Source: a virus. From it: DNA of 25,076 nt. The notes under the pieces are model-generated. The model was given only the letters and a program-made list of their open reading frames with translations, was not told where the DNA came from and did not search any database. The translations under genes and the position numbers were made by a program. This document shows, piece after piece, positions 17,105 to 25,076 of this stretch (its first letter is position 1; each line of letters opens with the position of its first letter). The stretch spans positions 1 to 25,076 of the IMG/VR virus record IMGVR_UViG_3300047562_002151; one strand, given 5' to 3'.

Positions 17105-18169
17105 ATGACACAAGAACAAATTCTAATACGTAAAAGCCTTAGAAACGGTAAAACCTTTACTCCTTTCGTGGATGACATAGATGTGGCTCCAAATCAAAAG
17201 GAAGTGGTATCAGCTCCGCTCTGGTCTAAGAGTCAAGCAGCACTAACAGCTATTTATACCAGCTCTGCTCAATCTACTAATCAGAAGAGATATTACTACG
17301 AAGTTTACAATAGTCAATCAAACTTACAAGGTGCCGAGTCTCAGTTTAGCATTGCTTATGGTGATTCTGTAGGGAGTGGTTCGTCCACTGGTTCGGGTGC
17401 TCAGAATCTATATGACTTTCCTACAAAGGCGGTGTACTCACAATATAGACAGATGCTTTTGAATGCAGGTGATACCTTATTCACTTTCTCTGGTGGTGAG
17501 ACATCCGAATACATATACGTTGTAAACGTAAACCGAGCCAGATTCAAAGATAGAATGGATACAAAGACATGGCAACTTTCATTTTCGGGTTCAGGAGATA
17601 ACTACATCACATTGATAGATGATTCTTCGGCATCAACAACTGACTTAGCACAATTGGGTGGTAGAGTTTTCAATGTTAGAAGTGGTTCTATCGCGAACGG
17701 TATTTACACACCAGACACAACACCGTGGGGATTATTTTATCCAGACCGTGGTGTTATAGTATTGAATGGACAGGCACTTGATGCATCTGCTTCATTCAAT
17801 ACAGAACGTGTCCCTGCAACTGGAAGTGGATTTGATAACGCCTTCAAGTTATTCACTGCTATAAATGAAGCTATGGCGGCTGATGTATCATGGTCATTTC
17901 AAGGTAGAACGAGTGAAGTAATGTCTTCAACATACTATTTTGTACGACTGTTCAATGGTGAGTACAACTATACAACGAATGATAGCTTTATTAGTGGTAG
18001 TTCTGGTGTAGTGAAATATGATTCAATGGTGCGTGATCCACAGGTTTATGTTACTACGATTGGTTTGTATGACGATAATCAGGAATTGCTTGCGGTTGCA
18101 AAACTAAGTAAACCTGTAAAGAAGTCATTTGATAGAGAGTTGGTTATAAAAGTTAAACTAGATTATTGA
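17105..18169 (+). CDS. Tail surface protein B: second minimal paralogue
   Basis: The 354-residue product starts 5 bases after gene A and has no good ribosome binding site, so coupling is likely. Residues about 37-354 are the module: APLWSKSQ; RYYYEVYNSQ; FSIAYGDSVGSGSSTGSG; AVYSQYRQM; DRMDTKTWQLSFSG; YITLIDDSSAS; WGLFYPDRGVIVLNG; FDNAFKLFTAIN; YYFVRLFNGEYNYTTNDSFI; VYVTTIGLYDDNQELLAVAK; last strand VIKVKLDY. It differs from A by having Asp in place of His in the AYGD turn, lacking the AELSG segment after the strand, and having a shorter middle. The N-terminal 36 residues are unrelated to A. Function is inferred as a virion surface protein alongside A; no enzyme motif is seen. Confidence 0.7.
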   Translation: MTQEQILIRKSLRNGKTFTPFVDDIDVAPNQKEVVSAPLWSKSQAALTAIYTSSAQSTNQKRYYYEVYNSQSNLQGAESQFSIAYGDSVGSGSSTGSGAQNLYDFPTKAVYSQYRQMLLNAGDTLFTFSGGETSEYIYVVNVNRARFKDRMDTKTWQLSFSGSGDNYITLIDDSSASTTDLAQLGGRVFNVRSGSIANGIYTPDTTPWGLFYPDRGVIVLNGQALDASASFNTERVPATGSGFDNAFKLFTAINEAMAADVSWSFQGRTSEVMSSTYYFVRLFNGEYNYTTNDSFISGSSGVVKYDSMVRDPQVYVTTIGLYDDNQELLAVAKLSKPVKKSFDRELVIKVKLDY

Positions 18170-18180
18170 GATAAACGCAT

Positions 18181-20784
18181 ATGGCAACAACATTTTCAGA
18201 ATTGTCACTTAGAAGAGATTATGAGTCAGCGCTCCAAAGGGGTGATACAATTACAGCTGGACTCATTCGTAACGAGTTTGTTCAAAGATTTGGTATATCT
18301 CCTGAACAATCACTTGCCAACTCTGAGGGTATTGCACTTGAAAGTGCTGTAGCCGCTAGAAATCTTACTCAGGCACTTACATTTGTAGACTCCCCAACTC
18401 TAAATGCTGGAAGTCAACTTGTAGATATAACTGGTAGACGTAATATCGTCACACCAAATCCAGTGGACGCCAGTGTTGGTGGTAGAACCAATCCTGACTT
18501 AGCACCTCAACGGGGTGGTACTGATTTATCAGGCGGGACTAGAATTATAGATGACATCACTTTCCCACCAGTACCCCCACCACCTCCTGTTATCATCAAT
18601 AATGAACCAACGTGTGATTATCGATACTCTTTTGGTTGTCCTGAATTTTCAAAACGACCAGGTGAGGGAGGATGTAGAATACTATTACCAATTTATAGAA
18701 CGTGTTATCCTTCGGGAAATGCACGATTGTTTGGTGTTGATGCAAATAACCTAAGTTCATTTTCATATGCACCAGAACTACTTGGATACATTGATATATC
18801 GTCATACGTTGATGAATTCAACGAAACGGATACCAATGCTGTAGAAAATGGTGTAGTTGGTACTCGTAGAACTCGTGGTACTAGAATAACAACAGAAAGA
18901 CTAAGACAAGCAATTATCGAGCAGGCAAGTGTTGGAGTCAAGAGTGCTTCTAGATTTATAAAACAGACTGCAGCAAACGGTGAAACGGTAATAGTATCAG
19001 ACACCTCTTCCAGTGGAACAATTGATCTTGTAGCTGTTGTTTCTAACTTACAAGATCCTACACAGTCTGTATTACCGGGACTGGCTCAACCAAAAGGAGA
19101 CATAAATGTAGTTGCAGATTATTGGGCTAGAACTTGTAATCTTGGCAAGCAGCCTGATTACTGTGTAACAGAGAGAACGTTTACACCAAGACCACCGGCT
19201 GAACCACCCGGCCCACGCGGGCCTTTTGTTGGTCTAGATCCAGTACTTATTCCAGGTACACGTAAAATAGTTGGTACACGTAGACTTTACGATATACCAA
19301 TTGATGAAGTTCTAAGAACAACGCCATTTCAAAAACATCCAAGTAAACCATGTAGAATTGCTAAACCAGCAACCTTTGTAGAAGTGCAGGATGTCACTGA
19401 TGATTTCGGTATACCAGTATATGCAGACGAATCTCGTACTCTAATAATTTCCTATCAGAATATCGAGTCTGTTGCTACTGTTATTACAGGCGAACGTGGA
19501 GTTGAATATGTTGGTGAACAAATAGATCCAAACTGTGAATTTAGACTTGAAGAAAAAGAACTTACACCAGAAGACGTATTTGGTGACCCATGTTTGGGTG
19601 TGATAAAGAAAGACGTTTACAAGGTATATGCCGATGGACGACGTGAGTTGTATCTACAAGGTGTCTTCGTAAGATACTTTAGAAAACAAGATGCAGATTG
19701 TTCACCGGAAACTGTAAAAGTTTATCACCCACTTGATTTGGGTAAGGATGTGATGACTGCAAAGATTCGTGCTAGAACAAAGGGTCTCTTTGATGGGGCA
19801 CAAACATTAGAATGCCATCACACAAGTTCAACCCAACCAACTGCTTCAAAAAATCACTACTATGAGGTGACCGATTGTGATTCATGTGGTAAGACTCCAT
19901 ACTTTGCAGTTGCGTATGGTCACAATGCTGGTTCTGGTTCTGTATGGGCGGATGGTGAATTGAATGATACCTCAACACGAGCTATCTACTCACAATATAG
20001 ATTGATGGCACTTGATATGCCTCAAACTGAATTTACTTTCTACACAAATGGTGTAGCTACTTCGTCAAAAGATGTTTATGTCATAAACTTCTCACGTACA
20101 GGTATGAGTGATAGAGTGGATCCTGGTAACTGGGAACTTGCACTTGCTGAACTAAACGGTGGTGCTTATGCAAACAATGTGTTCACCGGAAGTAATGTTG
20201 AAGTTTCTTCTTCAAGTAAGGTCTTGACATTCATAGATAACTCAGGTGACAGGTCTGATAGTATTACGTGTACACACGATCCTTATGTATCATATGATAT
20301 TGTCAGTGGTAGTTTGAACGATGGTGAGGTTGTTTCTGCTAATAGACATACGTATGGTGTTGTATACCCCAACTTAGGTGTAATAGTACTGGATCCATAC
20401 AAACTAAATACTGAGCTTGGATTCAATACAGTGACAGGTAGTAATGTTGCCGGTGATAATGCTTTCAAACTTTTCACTTCTATAAGTGGTTCCGGTACAT
20501 TGGGAAGCTATATGAAAGCAAGAAATGTACAGTATAAGACAACAAACCATTACTTCGTTCGTGTATCTGCACCACTTGCTAATTACAGTAATAATCCAAC
20601 GTATGTCAGTGGAAGTGGTGGTGAATTTTTACACGCTTGTTATGACAAGAACCCACAAACATACATTACGAGTATTGGTCTTTACGATGACTTCAATCAG
20701 TTACTCGCAATAGCAAAACTAAGTAGACCAATAAACAAGTCATTCGATAACGACGTTCTAATAAAAATCAGATTGAACTGGTAA
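18181..20784 (+). CDS. Tail surface protein C: paralogue with long Cys- and Pro-containing N-terminal extension
   Basis: The 867-residue product has the shared module at residues about 527-867, closest to gene A (GHNAGSGS, AIYSQYRLM, DPGNWELALAELNG, FNTVTGSNVAGDNAFKLF, YITSIGLYDDFNQLLAIAKL). The first 526 residues are not shared. They start helical (residues 1-70), then have a Pro run (FPPVPPPPPVIINN), a cluster of four cysteines (145, 153, 165, 175), a basic Thr/Arg-rich helix (TRRTRGTRITTERLRQAI) and a second Cys pair (319, 328). Inside the module there is CHH at 545-547 and CDSC at 566-569, absent from A and B, a possible metal site. A Pro/Gly-rich stretch (PPGPRGPFVG) coincides with a GC-rich hairpin at 19210-19223. 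Probably an elongated virion protein; function otherwise unknown. Confidence 0.68.
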   Translation: MATTFSELSLRRDYESALQRGDTITAGLIRNEFVQRFGISPEQSLANSEGIALESAVAARNLTQALTFVDSPTLNAGSQLVDITGRRNIVTPNPVDASVGGRTNPDLAPQRGGTDLSGGTRIIDDITFPPVPPPPPVIINNEPTCDYRYSFGCPEFSKRPGEGGCRILLPIYRTCYPSGNARLFGVDANNLSSFSYAPELLGYIDISSYVDEFNETDTNAVENGVVGTRRTRGTRITTERLRQAIIEQASVGVKSASRFIKQTAANGETVIVSDTSSSGTIDLVAVVSNLQDPTQSVLPGLAQPKGDINVVADYWARTCNLGKQPDYCVTERTFTPRPPAEPPGPRGPFVGLDPVLIPGTRKIVGTRRLYDIPIDEVLRTTPFQKHPSKPCRIAKPATFVEVQDVTDDFGIPVYADESRTLIISYQNIESVATVITGERGVEYVGEQIDPNCEFRLEEKELTPEDVFGDPCLGVIKKDVYKVYADGRRELYLQGVFVRYFRKQDADCSPETVKVYHPLDLGKDVMTAKIRARTKGLFDGAQTLECHHTSSTQPTASKNHYYEVTDCDSCGKTPYFAVAYGHNAGSGSVWADGELNDTSTRAIYSQYRLMALDMPQTEFTFYTNGVATSSKDVYVINFSRTGMSDRVDPGNWELALAELNGGAYANNVFTGSNVEVSSSSKVLTFIDNSGDRSDSITCTHDPYVSYDIVSGSLNDGEVVSANRHTYGVVYPNLGVIVLDPYKLNTELGFNTVTGSNVAGDNAFKLFTSISGSGTLGSYMKARNVQYKTTNHYFVRVSAPLANYSNNPTYVSGSGGEFLHACYDKNPQTYITSIGLYDDFNQLLAIAKLSRPINKSFDNDVLIKIRLNW
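19210..19230 (+). terminator. Terminator-like hairpin inside the coding region of gene C
   Basis: GGCCC (19210-19214), loop ACGC, GGGCC (19219-19223), followed directly by TTTTGTT. A 5-pair all G/C stem plus T-run is the form of an intrinsic terminator and is conspicuous in AT-rich sequence. It lies about 1.0 kb into gene C, so it may be a leaky attenuator, an mRNA structure, or simply the codons for PPGPRGP. Confidence 0.3.
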
Positions 20785-20785
20785 T

Positions 20786-22960
20786 ATGGCTGCCGAATAT
20801 GAAATCAAGGAAGTTGGCTTCATAGGATCTTTGTGGCGAGGTGGATACGATTCACCTCTAAACATAGGCAAGACAATTGAAGTAACTAATGTACCAAATA
20901 CAATAGAGACATCAAGAAGACAATCTATATTCATTACCGCAAAAGAAGGTATAGACATTGTACGATTGAATAGTCAGCTTCCAGATGTTGAGTTCCAATT
21001 TGAGTTTGGTAAACTAACAGATAGTGAATTAGAGGATATTTCAATTCACACAAAAATCGATAAAACGTTTTTACAGCAACAAGAAATTCTGTTTAGGTAT
21101 AATACTAAAGCACTCATGCGTGGTATAAATGCTAGTTCTATTCCATTGCAAGAAAACTGGTCATTTGATACAACTGATCCTTACAATGTAAAGTATATCT
21201 ACAACGATCCAACCACATCTATTTTTGCAAACTACGTTATACTTGTTGACTCAATTTATCAAGACCAACTTGTAACATACTTCGAGTCTCTACAACAAGA
21301 ATCCTTACCTGTTCCTGTTATCCCACCATCTGTACAACCAGTTTTAGTATCTACTGTAAGTGCGGCTATGTTACCACCACCACCACAAATTCAAGGTGGT
21401 ATTTTCGAAGAACCAGTTGGTGAAGATGAAATTGAAAGACTGGCAATCGAGAGATTTGAAACTCAATTTGAACTCATAGGAACAGATGTTCCAATCGAAA
21501 ATATCGATCCTATATTTACAGCGGGAACAAACGCAGAAATAAATGCTAGCTTGAAACTTATAAGAGAACGTGAGGAGTTTTTAGAGAGAGTACTGGCAGA
21601 TCCAGGCAATACGTTTGATAGTCCATTTAGTGCCATTCGTGGAATTAGGGTAGAACAAGTATATCTTAGACTTGTGAGAAACTATCTATTAGATAGATTC
21701 CGTCAGTTGAATGATGTTGGGTTTGCTACGGATGAACCGGAAAGATATAGCTTTGATGAAGATGGAAATATCATAATCGAACCGAGGGTTATATCAGACC
21801 CACCACCAACTGTTATTGTGAACGAAAACATTGATAGAGATTTTTCCGAATTTGATGACTTCATTGATGAGATAATTGAAGACCTTGAAACAGATGACAA
21901 TAATGTTTACGTATTCAAGAAGGTTTCAAAGATAGCAGATTACTCATTACCAACATTACGATATAAGACAAAGGGTCTTTTCAAGTGTACGGGTGAAAAA
22001 TTATCAACGTATTATACGGGGTCTTTATCTTCTAAGCAGCAGAGATACTACACTTCAGTTTTCAATGAACAACCTGGAACAACAGATTCGTATCACCAGT
22101 TTGATATTACATATTGTCATATATCGGGGTCGGGCTCTTCTTACGTAGAGGGTGAGGTAGATTATTATCCTGCAAAAACTATGTATAGAAAGTATATGTT
22201 AGAGTGTTTCGGGAATACAGCTGGAAAGTTTCCATTCAAGAATGGAAAAAACGGTGATTACTTCTATGCTATACAGTTGGACAGAACTCAGTACAAGGAA
22301 AAATTGGATGCTGGTAATTTTGAACTATCACTTTGTGAATTGTCATCGAGTGGAACTGTTACACATCCAACTTCGACTAGATTTTTTACTTTGATTGATG
22401 ATAGTAAAGACACCAAACAAGAGATAGTTACAAACGAAGGGATTCAAGAATTTTACTACATAACATCTGGATCTTTACGTGATGGTGTCTATAATGAAGT
22501 TAGTGATGATGCATGGGGTGTTGTCTTTCCAAAGATGGGACTTATTGTATTAGATGGTGTAGTGCTAGACCAGTCATGTTCTTTCAGTACTGTTACTTCA
22601 TCCACTGACGGTCAAAATGCAAATCGTTTATTCTTGGCTATAAGTGGTGCCGCAGTTCCAAACGCATATCGTCCTAGTGGATCGTTTTTCGCTAGATCTT
22701 TTGAGACATTTCTAACAGAAACTTATTTCTGTAGAGCAGAACCTACTGAATTCAATCTATCGACTAATTATACATATGTGAGTGGTAGTTATGGGTTATT
22801 GAAATATGACTATTTCAAAAATCGTCCTAGTGCGTACATAACAACGATTGGATTATACAATCGTAAGAAAGAATTGTTAGCAGTGGGTAAACTTAGAAAT
22901 CCTATCCTAAAAACCGAAGGCAAAATTTGCACATTTGAAGTAGTAGTGAGATTGAACTAA
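20786..22960 (+). CDS. Tail surface protein D: paralogue with acidic N-terminal extension
   Basis: The 724-residue product follows gene C with a single base between stop and ATG. The shared module lies at residues about 390-724: YKTKGLFKC; RYYTSVFNEQ; FDITYCHISGSGSS; AKTMYRKYML; EKLDAGNFELSLCELSSSGT; FTLIDDSKDTK; WGVVFPKMGLIVLDG; YFCRAEPTEFNLSTNYTYVS; AYITTIGLYNRKKELLAVGK. The first 389 residues are distinct. They open with EIKEVGFIGSLWRGGYDSPL, include a beta-rich domain to about 170, a Pro-rich hinge (PVPVIPPSVQP, MLPPPPQIQ), helices around 210-300 and a very acidic segment (FSEFDDFIDEIIEDLETDDN) just before the module. No enzyme motif is seen. The extension may anchor the protein or bind a partner specific to it. 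Confidence 0.68.
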   Translation: MAAEYEIKEVGFIGSLWRGGYDSPLNIGKTIEVTNVPNTIETSRRQSIFITAKEGIDIVRLNSQLPDVEFQFEFGKLTDSELEDISIHTKIDKTFLQQQEILFRYNTKALMRGINASSIPLQENWSFDTTDPYNVKYIYNDPTTSIFANYVILVDSIYQDQLVTYFESLQQESLPVPVIPPSVQPVLVSTVSAAMLPPPPQIQGGIFEEPVGEDEIERLAIERFETQFELIGTDVPIENIDPIFTAGTNAEINASLKLIREREEFLERVLADPGNTFDSPFSAIRGIRVEQVYLRLVRNYLLDRFRQLNDVGFATDEPERYSFDEDGNIIIEPRVISDPPPTVIVNENIDRDFSEFDDFIDEIIEDLETDDNNVYVFKKVSKIADYSLPTLRYKTKGLFKCTGEKLSTYYTGSLSSKQQRYYTSVFNEQPGTTDSYHQFDITYCHISGSGSSYVEGEVDYYPAKTMYRKYMLECFGNTAGKFPFKNGKNGDYFYAIQLDRTQYKEKLDAGNFELSLCELSSSGTVTHPTSTRFFTLIDDSKDTKQEIVTNEGIQEFYYITSGSLRDGVYNEVSDDAWGVVFPKMGLIVLDGVVLDQSCSFSTVTSSTDGQNANRLFLAISGAAVPNAYRPSGSFFARSFETFLTETYFCRAEPTEFNLSTNYTYVSGSYGLLKYDYFKNRPSAYITTIGLYNRKKELLAVGKLRNPILKTEGKICTFEVVVRLN

Positions 22961-22961
22961 T

Positions 22962-24725
22962 ATGTCATTTCAAACTGGAAATACAGTAAGTCTTATTTGG
23001 AAGAAACTCAAAAAGGGTGACTACACAGTTCGTCCATTTGAAGTTTACAAGCTATGGGAAATCTCATCAGATTCAAACGAGCCAAATAACTATTATGGAC
23101 TTTATGACATAAACGTCTTCAGAGCATACTATCCTGAGAACCATAAGTACTACGGGGCTGTTGCAAATCTTTCGTCTTCGTTGTATGAACGAATCTTTAC
23201 TACACAAAGTTTAGATCCAAAACTACTTTGGTATTATTTAGATCACAACTTCTACACGGAGTATAGTAAAGAAAAAACGCCTACGGTAATAACTGATTAT
23301 AGTAGGGTAACTTATCTCGCTGAGTCTAGTTCTATCATGGTTTTACCACAAGGTGTCTTTGGGGAGGGAATACGTCGAGGTACTGTAAACATAACAAATG
23401 TACATCCATCAGCATCTAGACAAGTTCACATGACAGATGATGGTAGTGGTAATTTGAAAGACAACGCGTTTGATGAATCAAAAATTGTTGGTGATGATAG
23501 ACTGTATTTATACGTCGGTTTCAATGAAAAGTACAGAGAATATAACTTTAGGAATAAACCAACAGAGTACGTTTTGGATTCATCCCCATTGCATAACACT
23601 GTTACATCTATACGGAACAAACAGATAACGTATCTACCCGGTATACCTACAACCGATACTTCAGAATCAAGTGGTGTTTCTGCGTATTTAGATGGTGGTT
23701 ATTACAACATAGAAAGACCAACCGAGTTCAACTTTAGTGGAAGAACTAGTTTTGCATTTAGTTTTTGGATAAACATCCCACCTACTCAATCGAATTTGAC
23801 GCAAACATATAACAGTCTATTTGATAAACAAACAACACGTGAGTTTATCGTAAAAGATAGACAAACAAAAGTTGTCTCCCAAGTTGATAGTAATGCTGGA
23901 ACAACCACCATATACGGTGGTGCTACTAATTATCCGTTTGATATACGTATTTACAACGAAACTGCTGATGCGTCTTACAAACACAAACTTGAGTTTTCTC
24001 AAAAGTCTGGAAACACGTTACTATCTGTAACATCTAGTGCAATATCTGAATCAATTTGGAATCATATTGTTTGCCAAAAAAGCGCAAGCTATTATCAAAT
24101 ATGGGTGAACGGTATCTTGAGTGGTGAGATTAGCGGGTCAATTTCCACCAATACAAGTAACGAAAACAAGTTCTATGTTGGTGGTAATGGTACACAATCT
24201 GGTAGCTTTAGTGGGTACTTGGATGAAATACGGGTTTACAATAAAGGACTCACAACAGAACAGATAAGTTACTTGGGGGATAACAGTTTTTCAACCGGCT
24301 ATGCTTATCAGACGGCAAGAATAGGTAATGTGTTTTATAAACACGGTATGATTGTTGTTTCCGACCCAAGACCTAAGTATTGGGATGTATTCTTAGGTGA
24401 AACTGGTAACTTTGATTTTAGTGGAACACAATACGGTTTCACAGGCTCATTTCGTAGTACAACCACCCTTTATGAGTATGAGGTTATTTGTAAAATCAGA
24501 AAATCTGAGTTCAATTTTACGCAAAATTGGACTGTCAGAAAAGACAAGAATATGGAGTCACAAGTAGTAGATGATTACGTAACAAGTTCGTTTTTCAATC
24601 CATACATAACAACCATTGGTTTATACAACGATAACTACGATCTTATTGCTATTGGTAAACTGGCATCACCACTTGAAAAGAGAGATGACGTAGATATGAA
24701 CATCATTGTTAGATGGGACATTTGA
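22962..24725 (+). CDS. Tail surface protein E: paralogous module split by a LamG-like lectin domain
   Basis: The 587-residue product follows gene D with a 1-base gap. The first part (about 29-180) is a diverged module N-half: EVYKLWEISS, an NNYYGLYDINVFRAYYPENH strand region, FGEGIRRGTVNITN and MTDDGSGNLKDNAF. Residues about 181-440 look like a LamG/concanavalin A-like lectin: LYVGFNEKY, VLDSSPLHNTVT, SFAFSFWINIPP (from residue 263), WNHIVCQKSASYYQIWVNG and the closing YLDEIRVYNKGLTTEQI (from 419). The module then resumes: IGNVFYKHGMIVVSDPRP, YEYEVICKIRKSEFNFTQNW, YITTIGLYNDNYDLIAIGKL and last strand NIIVRWDI. The inserted lectin makes this the most likely receptor- or glycan-binding member of the set. 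That role is inference; the fold call rests on the recognisable sequence pattern. Confidence 0.73.
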   Translation: MSFQTGNTVSLIWKKLKKGDYTVRPFEVYKLWEISSDSNEPNNYYGLYDINVFRAYYPENHKYYGAVANLSSSLYERIFTTQSLDPKLLWYYLDHNFYTEYSKEKTPTVITDYSRVTYLAESSSIMVLPQGVFGEGIRRGTVNITNVHPSASRQVHMTDDGSGNLKDNAFDESKIVGDDRLYLYVGFNEKYREYNFRNKPTEYVLDSSPLHNTVTSIRNKQITYLPGIPTTDTSESSGVSAYLDGGYYNIERPTEFNFSGRTSFAFSFWINIPPTQSNLTQTYNSLFDKQTTREFIVKDRQTKVVSQVDSNAGTTTIYGGATNYPFDIRIYNETADASYKHKLEFSQKSGNTLLSVTSSAISESIWNHIVCQKSASYYQIWVNGILSGEISGSISTNTSNENKFYVGGNGTQSGSFSGYLDEIRVYNKGLTTEQISYLGDNSFSTGYAYQTARIGNVFYKHGMIVVSDPRPKYWDVFLGETGNFDFSGTQYGFTGSFRSTTTLYEYEVICKIRKSEFNFTQNWTVRKDKNMESQVVDDYVTSSFFNPYITTIGLYNDNYDLIAIGKLASPLEKRDDVDMNIIVRWDI

Positions 24726-24726
24726 T

Positions 24727-25076
24727 ATGAAAAGAAATGCAGTTGCGATAAAACACGGGTTTCGTTCTGGTCTTGAAGATACAATCAATGAAAATCTAAA
24801 ATCCTCAAAGAAAAAGTACAGTTACGAAACCGAGAAACTTTCGTATATTAGACCAGCCACAAACCACACCTACACACCCGACTTTGTTCTACAAAAGAAA
24901 AAGGGTGGAACAATGTACTTGGAAACAAAAGGACGTTGGGTAAAAGCCGATAGAGAAAAGATGGAACTGATATTCGATCAATATCCAAACATAGATATTA
25001 GGTTTGTCTTTCAGAATCCAAATGCAAAACTCTACAAGGGAAGTAAAACAACCTATGCACAGTATTGCGATAAAAA
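24727..25076 (+). CDS. T7 endonuclease I-type Holliday junction resolvase, 3'-truncated by window edge
   Basis: A frame from ATG 24727 stays open to the window end (116 full codons; T7 gp3 has 149 residues). Sequence similarity to T7 endonuclease I is clear: HGFRSGLEDTINENLKS, NHTYTPDFVLQ, YLETKGRWVKADREKMELIF, IDIRFVFQNPNAKLYKGSKT and TYAQYCDK. All four catalytic residues of the family are present: Glu17, Asp52, Glu66 and Lys68 (E20, D55, E65 and K67 in T7). The enzyme cleaves four-way junctions and branched DNA so that replicated phage DNA can be packaged. It starts one base after gene E, so it is in the same operon as the tail genes. T4 uses an unrelated enzyme, gp49 (endonuclease VII), for this role. 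Confidence 0.93.
   Translation, partial: MKRNAVAIKHGFRSGLEDTINENLKSSKKKYSYETEKLSYIRPATNHTYTPDFVLQKKKGGTMYLETKGRWVKADREKMELIFDQYPNIDIRFVFQNPNAKLYKGSKTTYAQYCDK

Larger units (their letters stand above)
16080..24725 (+). repeat. Tandem array of five diverged copies of one protein module
   Basis: The module covers residues about 30-368 of the first gene, 37-354 of the second, 527-867 of the third, 390-724 of the fourth and 29-587 of the fifth, where it is split by a lectin insert. Shared landmarks include G-L/W at the start, a YY(Y/T) strand, an AYG(H/D)...GSGS turn, (S/R)xYR/YM, a D-x-G-N-F-E-L strand, ID(D/N)S, a GV(V/I)YPxLGVIVL strand, Y(V/I)SGS, and YIT(S/T)IGLYxDxxxLLA(I/V)(A/G)KL. Conservation is mainly at protein level; the first and third copies are the most alike, with short matching DNA such as TACAGTAATAATCC. 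Repeated duplication followed by N-terminal exchange is inferred. Confidence 0.75.

Noticed and set aside
1-25076. tRNA genes, CRISPR arrays, insertion sequences, attachment sites
   Set aside because: I saw no cloverleaf-like sequence, regularly spaced direct repeats, transposase frames or terminal inverted repeats. Genes fill nearly the whole window and no gap exceeds 59 bases.

Overview
This window is a late-gene block from a tailed, contractile-tail bacteriophage (myovirus) distantly related to the T4-like phages. Every convincing gene is on the + strand. They are packed with overlaps or gaps of a few bases, and the sequence is AT-rich with no tRNA, CRISPR array or insertion sequence. The type of phage is shown by a T4 gp55-like late sigma factor, a gp25-like baseplate wedge protein followed directly by a gp6 / baseplate J protein, an OB-fold spike/hub protein, and a P2 gpI-like segment in a very large wedge protein. 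The host cannot be named; the predicted peptidoglycan hydrolase only says it is a bacterium with a cell wall.

Layout. Positions 1-1370 hold the 3' end of an unknown small gene, the late sigma factor and a small helical protein. Positions 1345-5332 encode the central spike/hub protein and a long tail-associated lysin with a CHAP/NlpC-like Cys-His-Asn signature. Positions 5374-11162 encode a small helical protein, gp25, gp6, a DNRLRE-type beta protein and a coiled-coil protein carrying one dockerin/EF-hand-like calcium loop. Positions 11167-15195 encode a 1342-residue wedge protein with a gpI-like segment and an embedded lectin-like domain. After the largest gap in the window (59 bases) comes a 231-residue structural protein with a strong ribosome binding site.

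Positions 15993-24725 are the most striking part. Five consecutive genes share one beta-rich module of about 300-340 residues at their C-termini. Two are almost only the module, two carry long unrelated N-terminal extensions, and the last has a LamG-like lectin inserted in the middle of the module. They look like a diversified set of tail surface or adhesin proteins. The window ends inside a T7 endonuclease I-type Holliday junction resolvase.

How the genes fit together (inference): the sigma factor would direct late transcription; the spike and lysin pierce and digest the cell wall; gp25, gp6 and the gpI/gp7-like protein form the baseplate wedges; the DNRLRE, LamG and paralogous proteins decorate the baseplate and may bind host glycans; the resolvase would debranch DNA for packaging. 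No head, sheath, tube or terminase gene is visible here.
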